The notes: generated by a model not told the origin, from the sequence alone. DNA of 64,000 nt from Mariannaea sp. PMI_226 (GCA_024336345.1 JANFOG010000002.1:4092001-4156000), one strand, 5' to 3'. Positions 1 through 15,000 are shown, numbered from the stretch's first letter. Numbers and translations are program-made.

Positions 1-3000
1 CGTGAAAGTCAGCAACTCGAGAATGAAATGCGCGTTCGAGACTCCAAACGCCGAGACCGCTATGATGAGCGCCAGAGGAAGGAACTGGAGCAGCGTGACC
101 AGAGCTCGCGCATATCAAAATACGACTCCACTTCAGCCTCCAAGTATACTGATGACCGAGACTCCGAGAAGATTTCACGACGTGACGATCGCAATGATAC
201 CCTTGCAGAGAAGAAGGAGAAGGAAACTCAACTAGTAATTATACCCCACAAGGACCAGGTGTCCTATGATCGCCATGAGGAGGAGACAACGGTCGATCAA
301 CAATTAGGCTCTCGCATCGAGTCTCACGAGTACGCTGCTCAGGATGTGCAGAAAATGCTTCCCCCATCAACCATGGCTGGCCAAGAAGTTGTTGCGGGAA
401 TTAGCCAACCTACCCAAGAGACTTCGAGGCCTGCTATCGATCCATTCCAATTCCAGGTTCATGATGATAACGCTTTTATGTCACACCAGCTCGACACACC
501 GAAGAGATCACTAACGCCAATGATCGTGACGGTTGACCGCGAACCTACTTTTGATGACTCAGACGACTCATCGGTCGTAGTCCCGGTCCTGGAGCGTAGA
601 CTGAGTCGCAAGGACTCGTATGAGATTGAGAAGATGCTTGATGAGTCCCGAAAGGGATCCAAGGATGTGCTTCAGTACCAGGTTCCCCCAGAAGGACACG
701 ATTACGAGGAGAAAGAGCATGGAGAAACCAAGACCGTCCAGGAGGTGGCTAAGCAGGCCGCTATTCCCGCAGCCGCAGCCGCAGCCGTCATCGCCTCTGC
801 CATTGCTGTTGGACACGGAAGCTCAAAAGAGCAGAAAGACGAAGTCTTTGAGTCTGACTCGACAGATCCCAACGATCAACCACGAGACACTGTTCAAGAG
901 GAAGCAGACAGATTCTACCGAGAGTCTGCGATCGCCCGGAGAAGAGCTTCTGACGAGATTCGCTCCCGAAGTTCTTCACCCGAACGCTCCGTGATAGATA
1001 AATGGCGGGAGAGTGGAGGCGAATCCTTTACCATTGTTACCGCCCCCGAACCTCAAGAGCATGCCAAGGAGCAGGAGAAGAGCGTATTCGAGGGACCCAA
1101 CGCGGATGTGAGGATTGACAACACCATTCTCCCTCACCAGCAACACCGTTTCCGTGTATTACCAACGGATGAGAACACTCCAATCTTTAGGTCGAGAGAC
1201 CCGTCTGCAGAAAGGGAGAGACCGGTCATAAATCTGGTCCGTCCTACTCCCGTTTCTAGCCCAGAGCCTCCGCTAAGCCTCTCCCAGCAGGAAAACCTGA
1301 AGGAAGTCGAACTAGAACCAGAACCAGAACCAGAACCGGAACGGGAACGAGAACCAGAATCAGAACCAGAAACAAAACAGGCATCTCCGAAGCCCGAAGT
1401 GGATGATGTAGTCCTCGGACCCAGGGGCGAAATAATTCACGCCGTACCCGTTGCCAAGTCTGTGACCTGGGGTGAGAACGAGACCAAGAGCTTTGAGGTT
1501 GAAACCCCTGACATTAGGAGCGATTCCGAGGGCTACGTACCCGCTGAAACTACCGATAAGCCTCGCCCTCGTCTCAACAAGGCGAGTCGATGGGGGGCTA
1601 TTGCTGCGGCCATGGCTATCAGCTCTAAGGAGCCCATCAATGAGCCGGAGATTGAATTGCCTTCAGTCAAAGAGAAGGAACTTGTCATGGAACCCATTGT
1701 TGAGAGTAGTGGAGATATCACCGCTCATCCTGCTCAAATTTATGCTGATGACTCTAACCAGGAGCCTCCTGTTCCTGGTCCTAAGCCGACTAGCCCAAGG
1801 ATGGAGCACATGCCTGGCAGTTACGCAGATGACATTGAGTTTGCCGCTACCTTAGCTGCTGGCTTGAAGGATACTGGTTTTGACCCTAACATGGTCATCG
1901 AAAATCCCACATATGCTCGCCGTGAATCCCCGCCGGGGGTGCAGGACGCTGACGGTGATCCTTCCTGGTATAAGCGACCCTATATCGAGACTGCCACCGA
2001 AATCCCCAGCGCAATTGCCGCCACTAAGCTACCGGATCGAGGATTTGTCCTCGGTGAGGTCGATACCCCCACCCCCCTCGAGGAGAGAAGTGTTCCTGTC
2101 GAAGACAAACCTCTTGGATATCTCCCGGGTGCGCTTCCCTCTGATCCTCTGGGATCACCGACTGACGAAGTTGCTGCACGTACCGATGATTCGTCAGACA
2201 CTCGGCAGAGCAAGAGAGAACAACGCAAACGAGACAAAGTTGTAGTTGTCCAAGACGATGAGACGAGGAACTTCGAACATGGTGAACCTAGGTCAAGCCG
2301 AGAGGTTGGAGACGGGGTTTGGGAAAGCTTTCGTCGCCAGAGATCTAACAAGCATGAAAGAAGCCGCGAGTTTGAAGACTCTCCAATCTATGCCCCAATT
2401 GAATCCCGCACGCGGCACCATTCTTCACGAGATTATCCGTCTAGGGACGTTAGATCTGACGACGAGTGGGATGCCCCTCAGCATCACGAAAGGAGGAGTC
2501 GCAGCTCTCAAAAGGAGGATACTTTATCACGCGCTATACCCCCAGCTCTTGCCCTAGGCGCTCTTGCTTATGCTGGTCACCGTCTGGCTAAACACCGGTC
2601 GAGATCCAGATCAAGAGAATCCAGGTCTGACAATGAGTGGGATTCCACGACGAGACCGAGAAAGCACAGAAGAGACCGTGTCTATGATGATGATGACAAG
2701 TCTCGTGTTTCTGCCTCTGCTAAGTCTAACGACAGACATCACAGAAAGACTTCATCACGAGACATGAGATCTGATGACGAGTGGGAGACACCAAGAAAAT
2801 TCAGCGGCTCGAACCGGGATTCTTTCGATTCACCACGTGAAGCTGCTCACTCAGAGATCTCCTCCAGCAGCCGTAGAAGTAAGCGGGACAAGCGAAGAAG
2901 CGGAGCCGATGAGGAGTTTTATGCCTACGACGACGCCCCCAGGGAATACCGACGAGGTCATTTTGATGACAGGGAGATCAGCTCCGTTGTATCGGACTCC

Positions 3001-6000
3001 CGTCGCGATGATCGCAACCGCGAGGCAGGGCATCGACGCAGGTCTTCCCGATACGATGACGACGAAATAAAATCTGTGGCGTCTGCTCCTGGCTCTGGCT
3101 CGTCTCGTCGTGGGCGGGATGCGAAGGACCGCAGGGACCCTGAGAGAAGGTCTAGTGGAGGCCTTTCCAGCATTTTCAAGTCTAGCAAGGACAAGAAGCG
3201 GGATTCTTTTTTAGATAACGCCGACACCCTTGGCAAGGGTGTCGGCCTGGCGGGTGCGACAGCTCTTGCGGCCGGTGCTGTTCATGCCTATGCCACCGAT
3301 GTTTCGAAGGACAACGAGGGTCTGAATGATACCCGCCGCTCTCCGGGTCTCTCTACCGTTGACCCCGAGATCGTCCCTCGAGCAATCAAGCCTGCCATTG
3401 ATCCTCAATATGGCGACCTCCTTCCCCTCCCTCCCAGCGAGCCTAGCAGCCCGATCCTAGAGGTTGAAGAGTTGCCCACCCTAGCCACCCTCCCTGAAAG
3501 TCGACCTGATACTCCCCCAGATGAGCGTGCGAGACACCGTGAGATGTACAGCCACAAGCGACACCGCAGCATTCAAGACACACCAACCAAGTCTCCTAGT
3601 CAAACTGCCATCCCCATTCAACTCCGTCTAGGCCAGCGTTCAACCCCTGGGTCGCCAGTCGCCCACAAGGCCTCGCCCGTCATGTCCCCAGTGACTCACG
3701 TTCTCGAGTCTCCAAAGGGTTCAAGAAAACCTGTACGTCCCACCTCTTGGGACAACACTCGTGAATTTAAGCCGCTCTACCTAGTGGAACACTCTCGCCG
3801 TGAGCCATCTTTGGACGAGCTGACGTTTCCGGAGTTGCCCCCAAGTGAAGCTAGTGAGGAGGAATCACGGGGATCTCCCGAGCCCGAGAACTATCGTGAT
3901 CTGGAATATTTCGGTACTGGGCTCATGCCTTCTCATTTTGCGGAACCTGCTCTTCATATTGATACTACTGTCCCGCCAATCACGTCATTTGAGGATAGTG
4001 CAGGATCCCAAGAGAGCACCCCCCGTGCCGAGATTAGACCTGAATTTCCGATTGTGGCATCAACAGAGCTGCCCCAGACTGAACAGGAAACTTCTCGCGA
4101 AGTGGCCCCGGCAGATGAAAGTCACATCAACTTCACACAGGAACCCTTCACTGTTGAGCCTGAACCATTATCTGCTGAAGGATTAAGCAAGGACCAAAGT
4201 TTGGACCTTCATGATTTGGAAAAGCCGCTCGAGCCTGTTGATGATCTTGGTCGTCCTCAGACCCCCCCGCAGTCTACTCCAATCAAGAATACCGACTCTC
4301 CAACTATTCTTGCCAAGGACCTGGGTGACTTGACGGCTGAGGGTAAAGAATTACCTGATGCTATTGAGCGCCTGCCTGACAACCAGACCACTATTGAGGA
4401 GACTTTTGGTGTGGAGGAAGCACACGATAACGCCACTGACACCGCTTCCGTCGTCACTGTTGAGGCAACTGAGCCTATTTCAGCACAGATTCTCGAGGAG
4501 CCTGTTGAGCCTTTCATGGACGCCGTGAAGGAGCCCGAAGATCTCACGTGGGAGCTCATCGAGGAACCTGTCAACGACGCCGTGGCCGAGGCTGCAGCAC
4601 CTGTAACTCCAGTTGTTACTGAAAAGGAAGCTGTTATTGAGGAACCTACTGGCGAGATCATTCCTGAGCCAGCTACCCACAATATGATCGAGTCTGATGT
4701 GCCTTCAGTTGAAAAGGAAGTGTCTACAGAAGGACTAACAGGAGAGGTTCCGGAAGATACGACCGTGGTTCTTGTGGATTCTATCGAACCTGTGGTCGAA
4801 GCTCCTACTGAAAGAGAACCCGAGACACAGGATTCCATCCTCGAGACTACCGTTGAACCTTTGGAGCCTGTTGCCGAGACCAACGAGTCTCCAATTAAGG
4901 CTGTGGTTGATACGGATCTTTCTCGGGATATCTCCGAGCCCTCTCCAGGCCTTATGATCAAATCTACTGGGTCTGATGTCCAGGTCATCCCAGACAATGA
5001 GCACCAGAGTCTTGAGCCCAGCTTGGAAGCTGCAGTCGAACTCACTGAGCCAGCAGTTGAAGCTGTGGTAGAACAGGATGTAGCTCCCGAGGTGCTCGGT
5101 CGCGATATTTCCGTGGCTGCCACTAATGTCGAGTCTTCTGCTGAAGTCACCGATGGCTCTGTCTTGGAGCCACCTGTTGCGACTGTCGACGAACCTACTG
5201 AGCACCTGGAAGTAGTCGCCGAAAAAGAAATCAATAGTGACACGATTCCTGCATCTGTCTACGACACTGCTCCCGGAATCGTTGAGCCGTTGACGGAAGC
5301 CTCTCCTACCGCTGCTGTAGAGGAGATCAGTGGCGACGAGATTATTGGTGAAGCCACCCCAGAGCGTACATTACAGCACAGCCCTGAATTCTCCATGGAG
5401 CTCGAAAAAGACGTTACTGTTGATGAACCAGCTCAGGATTCCACTTTCCAACAAGTCGAACCAACGCCTGAAGCCCCCGTGCCGGTCCAGAACGACACGG
5501 TGACTGAAGAGTTAACCAGGGACATTCCCTCGGAGGTTGTCGAACCTGAACTTGAGCCTGTGATCGAGGCTGTGAAGGAAGCCAGTATTGAGGAACCTCA
5601 ACCTGTTGCTTCTGAACCAGTTAAGCCTATTGTCATCCCCTCCCCGGCTGATGAACCAGCTCGGGATGCTTCTTCTGAGATGCAAAAGCAAGCATCCGAA
5701 TCCCCTGTGAATCCATGGTCGGCATGGATGAATAAGGCATCCAGCGCCTTTTCGAGAACGGGATGGGGTCTTGGAAAGAACATTGCTGCCGACGAGCCAG
5801 CACCAGGTACTGCTTCTGAACTGACTGAAGTGAAGTCTCAATCTGAGCCAGTTGTAGAACCCGAGGTAACGGCTACAACCGATCAGCCAACTCGAGATGT
5901 CGCTCCTATCGAGTCCACTACTGCACCTGAAACTGAGTTAGTCATGGACACTGTCCCTGAGACTGCCGACCAGACTGCTGAAGTGGAAGAGCCGGCCATC

Positions 6001-9000
6001 CAAGCTGGTACTGAATCTCTCGAAAACGTAGAAGTTCTTACAGAACCGGCTCCCAAGGCCGAAAACGAGTTCACACAAAGCGAATGGGAAAGCCTCCCGA
6101 GCAAGGAGAGAAAGAAGATCAAGAAGGATCTCAAGAAGAAGGGTCTAGAACTTGCTATCGTGGCTGCTGCCGTGACTGCTGTTGCTCTTCCCCCATCCAT
6201 GGAGGAAGCTCCCAAGGAATCTGAAACTCCCAAACCTGAGGATGCAACTCTCACCGATGAAGTGGGCTTAAAGGAACCACCCGTTGAGCTCGAGAAACCA
6301 GAGGAGCAAACAGTACCTGTCATTGAAGAGTCTGTGAAGTTACCTGAGACTGAACTCGTTTCTACTGAGAAGGATGGACCATCCTCCCAGACAGAGGAAG
6401 CTTCGCCACAGGTGTTAGATGCCGTGCCCATTGCTCAAGAGGAGTTAGGTACTGCACAGGACCCTGAAATCCTTGCAACTGACAAGAATGTGGAAAACAT
6501 CACCGAACTTGACCTACCAGCACCTGAACAAGACACCCAGGAGACCGAATTGGCAACTGCTGAGCCTGTCACAACCGAAGATGTCACAATTGCTGAGGAG
6601 CAATCTCCGTCCAAGAAGAGCAAGAAGAAAAAGAAGAAAGGCAAGGCAGCTGCCACCCCAGAGGAAGGGTTGACACAAACCGAAGCCGAAGCTCCTCGTG
6701 AGGAGATTCCCAAAGAGAGTGGTGGTGACCTGGATGAGGTTCCATCGGAAAAGAAGGAAGTTATCGAGAAAGAGATTGAAGCTTCTCAGGTCATCCCCGA
6801 GCCTGAAGTTTCACAAGAAATTCCTGAAACGGGGGTCTCTCAAGCCACCGCCGAGATTCAACAGGAGCCCACATCAGAGCCAATTTCCGACCCAGCCATT
6901 GACAATATAACCGAGCCAATTTCTGAAGAGGCTCTAGAAACTCCGTCAAAGTCAAAGAAGAAGAAGAAAAAGAAGAAGGGTACTCAGTCTGAAGATCCTA
7001 TCCCTTCTGAGGCTTCTGCAGTTGAGGTGCCATCCGAAGAACCACAACCTAATTTGACGGATGTAGCAGACGAGCCCAGCGTGACCAATGGAGCAGATCA
7101 ACCTAGTGCTGACATCGTACCAGCCCAGCCTGATGTTATCGATCAAGCAAACCAGCCTGATTTGACCAATGAGCCAGACCAGCTTGATGTGATCGATGAG
7201 GTTGACCCGGTCGAGGACCCTGATGCTGTAAGGGATTTACCAAAGGAGTCTACAGAACTGGAATCTGGGAACTCGCGAATAATACCCAACTTTCCCAGAG
7301 GCACAGGTAGTGCGGGGCTGCGACCCCTACTCTCCTATCCTTCTCCATTTTGGGCTGTGAAGAAGCGTCTCCTTGAAGATCGCTCCGCCGAACCAGAAGC
7401 CGTATCTGATTCCACGCTGGAGCCAGAAGCGGTTGAGGCGGCTGAAGCAGCTGAAATTTCGGAGAGGAGGGATTCAATCCCGTCCGAGACTCAGGAGCCT
7501 ATTCTCCTATCGCCTATCCAAGAGGAGCCTGCTATGATACTTCCTGTAGATGAAGCTGATAAGGTTGTCAGTGCTCATGGGCCTTCTACTAGTCAAGAAC
7601 CGGAGGCAACGGTTGAGGCATCGATTGAGGCATCGACTGAGGCACCGACTGAGGCACTGACTGAGGCACCGACTGAAGCACCGACTGAGGCACCAACTGA
7701 AGCACCAACTGAGGCACCAACTGAAGCACCAACTGAGGCACCGATCGTGGTCTCACCTACACTCCCACCTCAAGAGGCTCCTGAGGTCGAGAATCGTGAT
7801 GAACCCACTGCGGATGTAGTCGTGGATGACGAATTCTCGGCCTGGGATATGGGAACTGATAGCCCAAGACTGGAAATTCCTGAACAAACCGAAGTCGAGC
7901 CAGACGTTTCCTTGAATGTCGAGACCCCTGCTGCCGAGATTAAGGCTCCTGCTTCTCTCCCATCGCACGTATCTGAACCACTCTTTTCTCAAGGTGAACC
8001 CCCGCTTGAGGATTCTCAAGTGACATCAACTGAACGGGAGCCTTCGCAACTCGAAGAATCGATTCAAGAATCGGTGACCGCTGCGGAAGCTGTCAACGGC
8101 GATGCTCAAACCAAAGACGAGCAGGCAGAAACTTCAGAGGCTCCAACGCTGAATGCTTCTGAACCTTCTGACAACACTGGTAAGAAGAAGAAGAAGAACA
8201 AGAAAAAGAAGAAGAACCAGGTTGATGAGGAAGTCATTACCGAGGAGCCAACATCAACGGAAGCCCCAATTGAAGAGGTCTCACCACCTTCAGCTGCCAC
8301 CGATGAGAAGCCTTCTGACAAGCCTGTGGAGGAAGTCAATTTCGAAGAGACGGCTGCCGAGTCCACTGAGCCCGCTGAGCCCGCTGAATCCCTGAAGGAC
8401 ATTGTCAATGAAACGCCTGAGACGCCTGTCACTATCGCTCAAGAGGACATACCTGCGGATATTCCTGAAGCTTTGACAGCCGATGAGATCAAAGCTGAGA
8501 TCCCGCCAGTTGAAACTTCTGATGAGGCCATCCCCGACAAATCCATTGAAGAACCTGCCACAGAAACGACAGCTGAAGGCACGAAACCCCAGGAACCCCA
8601 AGCTGATGTGGAAGCTGAGTCGGTGAGCGGAAAGAAGTCTAAGAAAAAGAAGAAGAAGAGCAAGTCTGTTGCCTTCGCTGAGAAAGATGCTGCCCAGGAA
8701 GTGACCCCTGAGACTTCTGAGCCAACACCCATTACGCAAGACCTTCTTTCACAAGAGCCTGAGTCAATTGATGAGACAATATCAGTCCCCGTTGACGGGG
8801 TAGAGGCCACTTCAGATATGCCAGTTGAAGAAACCTCTGAAAACACAGTACCGGTCGAGCCCGAGCTGAGTCCAGCAGTTCTTACCCCTGTCGAGCCTGA
8901 GCCAACTTCAGAAGATATCGCTCCAGTCGAGCCCGAGCCGACTTCAGAGAATGTCGCTCCTGCAGAACCCGAGCCGACTTCAACAGATGTCGCCCCTGTA

Positions 9001-12000
9001 GAGCCTGAGCCGACTTCAGCAGATATCGCCCCTGTCGAGTCTGAGCCCACTTCAGCAGATATCGCTCCTGTTGAGACTGAACCCACTCCGGAAAACGACG
9101 CTCCTGTTGAGCAGGAGGCCGGTGCTGAGGCGGAGGCCGAGCCTGAGACTCCTAAGAAGGGAAAGAAGAACAAGAAAAAGAAGAAGAAGAATGCTCTCTC
9201 CCTGGATGAGCCAGAGAATCGGCCGGAAGGAGGCGAGCCTGCGTCTCAAGATCCCTCTGATGAAGCCAAGATCGCCCCAATGGACGACACCTCTTCCAAT
9301 GGTCCGGAACAACAGGATAAGGTCGTTGAGGAGTCTATTGAAGCCCCGATCAATTCCGAGGAACCTGTGCCTCCAGCGGAACCAGAGGATATCCCTGAAA
9401 TTGCCCCAGAAAGTGATGAGCAGACAAAGCCAGCTGATGTCCAAACCTCCCTAGAAACCCCGCCCGTCCAGGATCTTGCAGATGCTCCGGCTGCCGACAC
9501 TCCTGACGTCTCTGTCCCCGATGCGCCTCCTATCAATGAAAACCCCGCGTCCACCGAGGATCCCGAGCCCCTTCCCACAAAAAAGTCCAAGAAGGAAAAG
9601 AAAAAGAAGAAGAAGAAGGCTGCGCTCGAGGATACCGAGGAGCCCGAGTCGGGGACCGTTGCTCCTCCCGAAGAGACCAGTGCTGAACTTACAACAACCG
9701 AGGAGCCCGTAACACGCAGCGAAGACACGCAGCCCGTGCCCGAGTCGACGGAAACTATTACCACCGAGCCAACACCCGAGGCTGAAGCTGCGACGCCAGC
9801 AGACGAATCTGGAGAGCCGCCAGCATCCAGCCAGGAGCCTGAAGCTAATCCTGAAGACGAGCGGGGTGGGTTCACTCTGAAGATTTCCGAGGACAAAGAG
9901 AACAAGAAGGCTAAAGACATCGATTTTCAAAACCTGCAGGACCCCAAAATTTACCCTCCAACGGAACCGGACCCACAAGTGGGAAAGGAGGACGCCGCAA
10001 GAAGAAACGATGAAGCTGGGAGCCTGGGAACCTTTGAACTGGACAAGGATGTGAAGAAGGAGGAACCTGTTATTGCCCTAGAGGCGTCTGTCGAAACGGA
10101 AGCGAAGCCAGAGCTGGAGAAGCAAGAAATTGTCGATGAATATGCTGGCCTGTCCAAAAAGCAGATTAAGAAGTTGAAGAAGGCGAAAGCCAAAGCTGCC
10201 CTGGAGGCCTCAATCGAGCTGGAGAAACCCAGAGAGCCGGAAGCTACACTTGAGGTACTTCCGGAACCTGCGGTGGAACCCATTGTCGAAACCGAATCGA
10301 CACCTAAGCCTAAGAGTGGCCTTTTGGTTGAGCATGCCACTGAGCTGGATGTCGATTCTGGATCGAAGCTTGAGAATGAGCCCACCTCCGCAGCTGAACC
10401 TGAGATTGTACCTATAGTTGAGCCCGAAACTGAAGCTGAATCAAAGCCCGAAACTGAGACTCAACCTCTGGTCGAACCCGAGATTCGAATGCGCGAGCAA
10501 ACTGTTGCTGAGAGCACGACTGATTTTGACCTCAAACCTGATACTACTAAGCCTGAGCCTGAGCCTGAGCTCTTGGAGCGGAATGTTTCCGATGCTCCTG
10601 GACTAGAACTCGAAGCCGCAGAAAAGTTAATAATGGAGGCTCCTTCTACTAAACATACAGTTGACGATATCCATTCAACCCCTGAAATCGAGGCCACAAC
10701 TGACCCTGCCGAGATTGACATCATAGTGGAATCAACTCCTATAATCGACGAGAAGTCGATTTCTGAGCCTGAGACAGAACCGGTCCAGGACCCCATAGAA
10801 GAGACTTCTTCGGTGAAGGGAAAGGAGAAAGGAATTGAATACGAGACCGAGTTGTCAGCGAATACCGAAGCTCCAGAGGACTTGGAGTCTGTGCTAGCCA
10901 AGGACGTACAGGTCGAGACGCCTACTGAGCCAGTGGCTGTCGAAGCCACGCCAAAGACAACTGACACAGAGCCCGAGAGCACAAAGACATTTCCTGAACT
11001 CGTCGAACATGTAGACAAAACCATTCAGTATGCAGTTGACCCCGCTTACGAGGCTGTTGATCCTGCCTCTGTACACGAGCTCAACCGCATTACGGAAACA
11101 GAGATGGAGGTACAGAGTGTTCCCAGAAGCTTCACCACAAAGGTAGAATCAGTGCCGCTTGGTGAACCAGTCATTGAGGAGAAGATGGTAATTGAACCTG
11201 TGGCTGAAATTATGGCTGGGGCTGAGCCTGTTCCCGCGAATAATGAGGAAGAGGAGGCGATTGCTGAGGTTTTTGAGAACGAGAAGCAAGAAGTGATGAG
11301 GGGCAAAGACGAAGCCTCTGAAGTCAAGCCACTCGCAGAACTTGAGCAACTAAGACAGATAGACATCTCGCCCATTCCGACAGACGTTGCCCTGCCCGAA
11401 AGCAGCCAAGCTACCGAACCTTCAGATCAGACAACTGCTACCTTCCAAGCGACCCCTGAAGAACTTGCGCATCCTGGGAGTTTCTCTGGGCCGGGAACCA
11501 TTACGGTTCCTTCCGAAGCCCAATGCATCTCTGAAACTACCGCCTCTGAGCGAGAAAGTGGAAATGCATCAGAGCCTATACTAAGAGCCGCTTACAGGGA
11601 CCTAACAGACCTAACAACCGTCGCCGACGTCTTCCCTGTCCCTGAAGAGGTCGCTCAACAGGTACCAGAAGCAACCGCCGCTCCCGAGCCTCCTATCTTC
11701 TCTCTAGAAGCCTCTCAACGAGAGTTGGAAATGCAGCCTAATGAAGACTCCGAACTCTCCAAGACAGACGGGAATAGAAATGAGGGGGATAAGGGCAAGG
11801 ACTCCCCTGTGACCACTCAAGATGGGCGAGAGACGCGAAGTGAGCAGGCAGACTTGAGTCCACCCACAATCGAACCGGCTGAGTCTGTTGCTGCCACTGC
11901 CGCGCAGACCCAGGAAATGATCGAAAGTACAGAATCACCCGAACAACGCGAATTTACTGGACCAATTGATCAAGAGAATACTGCCAGCCAGGCCTCCGAA

Positions 12001-15000
12001 GCCGTGCTGTTGACCCAGGATATTGGAATTCTCAAGGACGATATGCCTTCCCTTGAGACCGTGGAGCCCGTTCAAACTGTCGAGAATACTCAGCTTAGCG
12101 AACCCAGCAGGGTTTCTCTAGAAGATCCTAATCCCGCCCATTTCATTGAGCCTATTGAGTCAACTTCAACTCGGTCCCTCGACAACCCCGAATCAGAGAT
12201 GAAACCAAGTTTTGAACCCCATCCTCAGGTTGAGCCGGACTTGGAAGCTTCTCAAGAAGCTGGGCCATCTACTCCCTCCAAGAAAAGTAAGAAAAAGAAG
12301 AAGGGCAAGTCTTCGCGGGACTCTATCGAACAACCTCATCTTCTTCAAGAGCCAGAGATTGCCCCTGAGGTTAGCCAACTTGATTCCGTCGTTTCCCATG
12401 AGCCTTCTGGGCCGGGTCTTGAATCTGCTCTCGAAACAGTACCTGAAATTCCTCACGAATCTAGAGACATTCCTCAGCCAGAGGAGTCGGCACAACCCTT
12501 TGAGACCACTGCTCTTATTGGTGAGAGCATCAACCACGAGCAAGTCAACCCTATCGAAGTCTCTGAAGCGGTTGAGGAAGCGCCCATTCCTGCACAGGAC
12601 ACTTCGATGCAGCCAGAACCTGTGGCCGTTGAAGCTCAAAGTGTGCCTGAACCCATATCTGAGTCTCAGACTGTTGATGATCCATATGCTGGCCTCTCCA
12701 AGAAGGAGAAGAAGAAGAGGAAGAAACAGGAGAAAAAGGCGAAGGAGAATATCGTGAGCCTTGAGGCCACGGATTCTGTCAACGATGAAACGCGCAAGGA
12801 GATTGACCCAGAGCCTATCGACGCCTCGACAGAAGAACCAGCCAAGCCAGAGCCCACTTTTGTCGCACAACAAAGCTCAATGATTGAGATTGAGACAGAG
12901 CCCGAGCAAGTTCCAGAGCGCTTGTCTGAACCATCTCCAATAGTTCAAGCAATTTCGGACCAAACAATTCCTGTTCAAGCGGAGCCTAGAGTCATCGAGG
13001 AGGTACACTCTGAACTGTTTCCATTGGTCGAAGATAGCGTAGAGGTCCAGCGTCTCACTGAAACAGAACCTGAAGGACTCACTGCGGATGTCCTGACGCC
13101 TGTGGCTGAGCGTGACGCACTTGGAGGGGAAAGTCATCATGACGCTGGCCTCTCTCAAGCACAAATGGAGCAACACGTCGATGCTGTTCCCATTCATTCG
13201 AACCAACTACCCGAGGAGGCTTCAGCACTAGCCAGCCAAGAACGAGTTGCTCAATCGGACCCTCAAATTCATCCACCAGCTTTCGAAGAAGCTGGCGAAA
13301 TAATCTCGGAGTCTGGTGTTGAGAACCAGCTGGAGCAAGCAGCTAAGGCATCATCCCCCATCCAGCCTCAAATGGACATCGAAACAGCCCTCGAGACTGA
13401 ACAAAGTCTGCAAGATGACCACCCTGTTTCGTTAGAACCGGCCGTAAGTGCATCTGAGCACGTCCCGGAGCTGGTCCCTCAAGCGTCACTTGACATAGAT
13501 TCGATCATTCCTGAGATCGAAGAACAGGAGCCGGAAGATCCCATCCCTAGCCCAACCCTCTCAAAGAAGGACAAGAAAAAGAAGAAAAAGAAGAAAGACA
13601 AGGCAGGAGCATCGTCCGTCAGCCCCAACATTGAACAAGAGCTTCCGGCGGAGCCTGCAGTCGAGGCTGCCGATTCCTCCGTCAAGAAGGAATCAACAGG
13701 GTTTCTTCAGGTTTTCTCAAATCCTGAATCATCCCATGTGATGAGGGATATTGACGTCTCCGTGGAGCCTGTCCATCTTGACAAAGCAATAAGTGAGCCA
13801 GAGCTAGGTCCAGAGGACATTGCTGAGCCTATCGAGTCGAAGCTGCTTGGTGCCGACTCGGTGTCAACTGAAGTTTATGAGGCTGCAGCATCAACCAATG
13901 TTGAAACCTCTAAGGAGCCATTAGAACCGATGAGAACACTGGAGTTGACTACTGATACCAGCCAAGTCGAAGCCATTCTGGAGTCCACCACAATGCATGC
14001 AGCGGACAGCACATCGAAACCAGATGAGGCTGAGAAGAGTGATTTATCAGTCGCACTTATCGTAAAGGGACCTGGGAGTGACGGGGGCCAGAAAGCTGAA
14101 TCCTCCGCGCAAGTTGAAATGCCTGTTCAATCAGCTGGTCGAATCGACACTCCTCCAACAATGATGCAAGCCAATACTGAAGATGGAACTGACCAGCTGA
14201 TGACCGAAGGCGGAGACCCCAACTTGCAAGGTCGCTCTTTGACTGATTCATTACCGATTGAGCAGGACCAAAAAATAGCTAGAGACTTGACTGAGCTATC
14301 ACACATGGCACAACCCATCAAAGAAGGCCATATTCTCGACGACTCGTCCGTTGCTGCTTTAGAGAGTGGGGTTACTTCTGCCATTGAGCCTGAAACTCTG
14401 GCGGATGAGGAACCAATGAACCGGTCAGAAGCAACTTCTGCTGATATTCAAACGGAAGCTTCGACCTCAAATCACTCCAAGAAGGAAAAGAGGAAGAAAA
14501 AGTCAACAAAGAGCGAGCAGAATATAGCGGGGGAATCTCTTGAGGTAGAGCCTTCCGCAGAGCGAGCCAACGATGTCGTGGCGGAGCCATCAGTCAATGA
14601 GAGCACTCAGCTGATCACTGAGGTTTCTGAAAAGCCCAAAGAGCTCTTTTCTCACCCAGAGCAGCCCCAGGACACCCTCTCGTCACAACTGACTATCCCT
14701 GCTGTCGTTGCTAACGTAGGGGGTAACGACGGGGCATTGGCTGCAGAAGAGGCTGACCCCGTTGTTGAGCAGTTAAAAGCAACTGGACTTTTTCCGAAGC
14801 AGCACATGCAAGAAGTCTCCATTCCGCTAGAGGAACCAACAATGGCAGTTGGTGAAGATCAGAGGGCCATTCCTGTCATCTCAACCAGTGAGCCAGTGGC
14901 CGTAGACCTAGGCCCCGCTGGTGACAGGAAAAAGAAAAAGAAGAAACAAAAGAGCAAACTCACGCAGGATATGCTGGAGGCAGTACCCGAACCGTCTTCA

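Noticed and set aside
4257..5243. 328-codon minus-strand open frame inside lah
   Set aside because: Antisense of a Glu/Pro/Thr-rich coding stretch; its Ser/Thr/Gly composition simply mirrors it. No domain.
8106..9173. Minus-strand Ser/Gly-rich frames opposite lah
   Set aside because: Mirror of the 36-bp and lysine-island regions; poly-Phe runs come from AAG-rich Lys codons.
12193..12873. 226-codon minus-strand frame inside lah
   Set aside because: Leu/Arg/Phe-rich shadow of acidic codons on the other strand; no domain, no start context.
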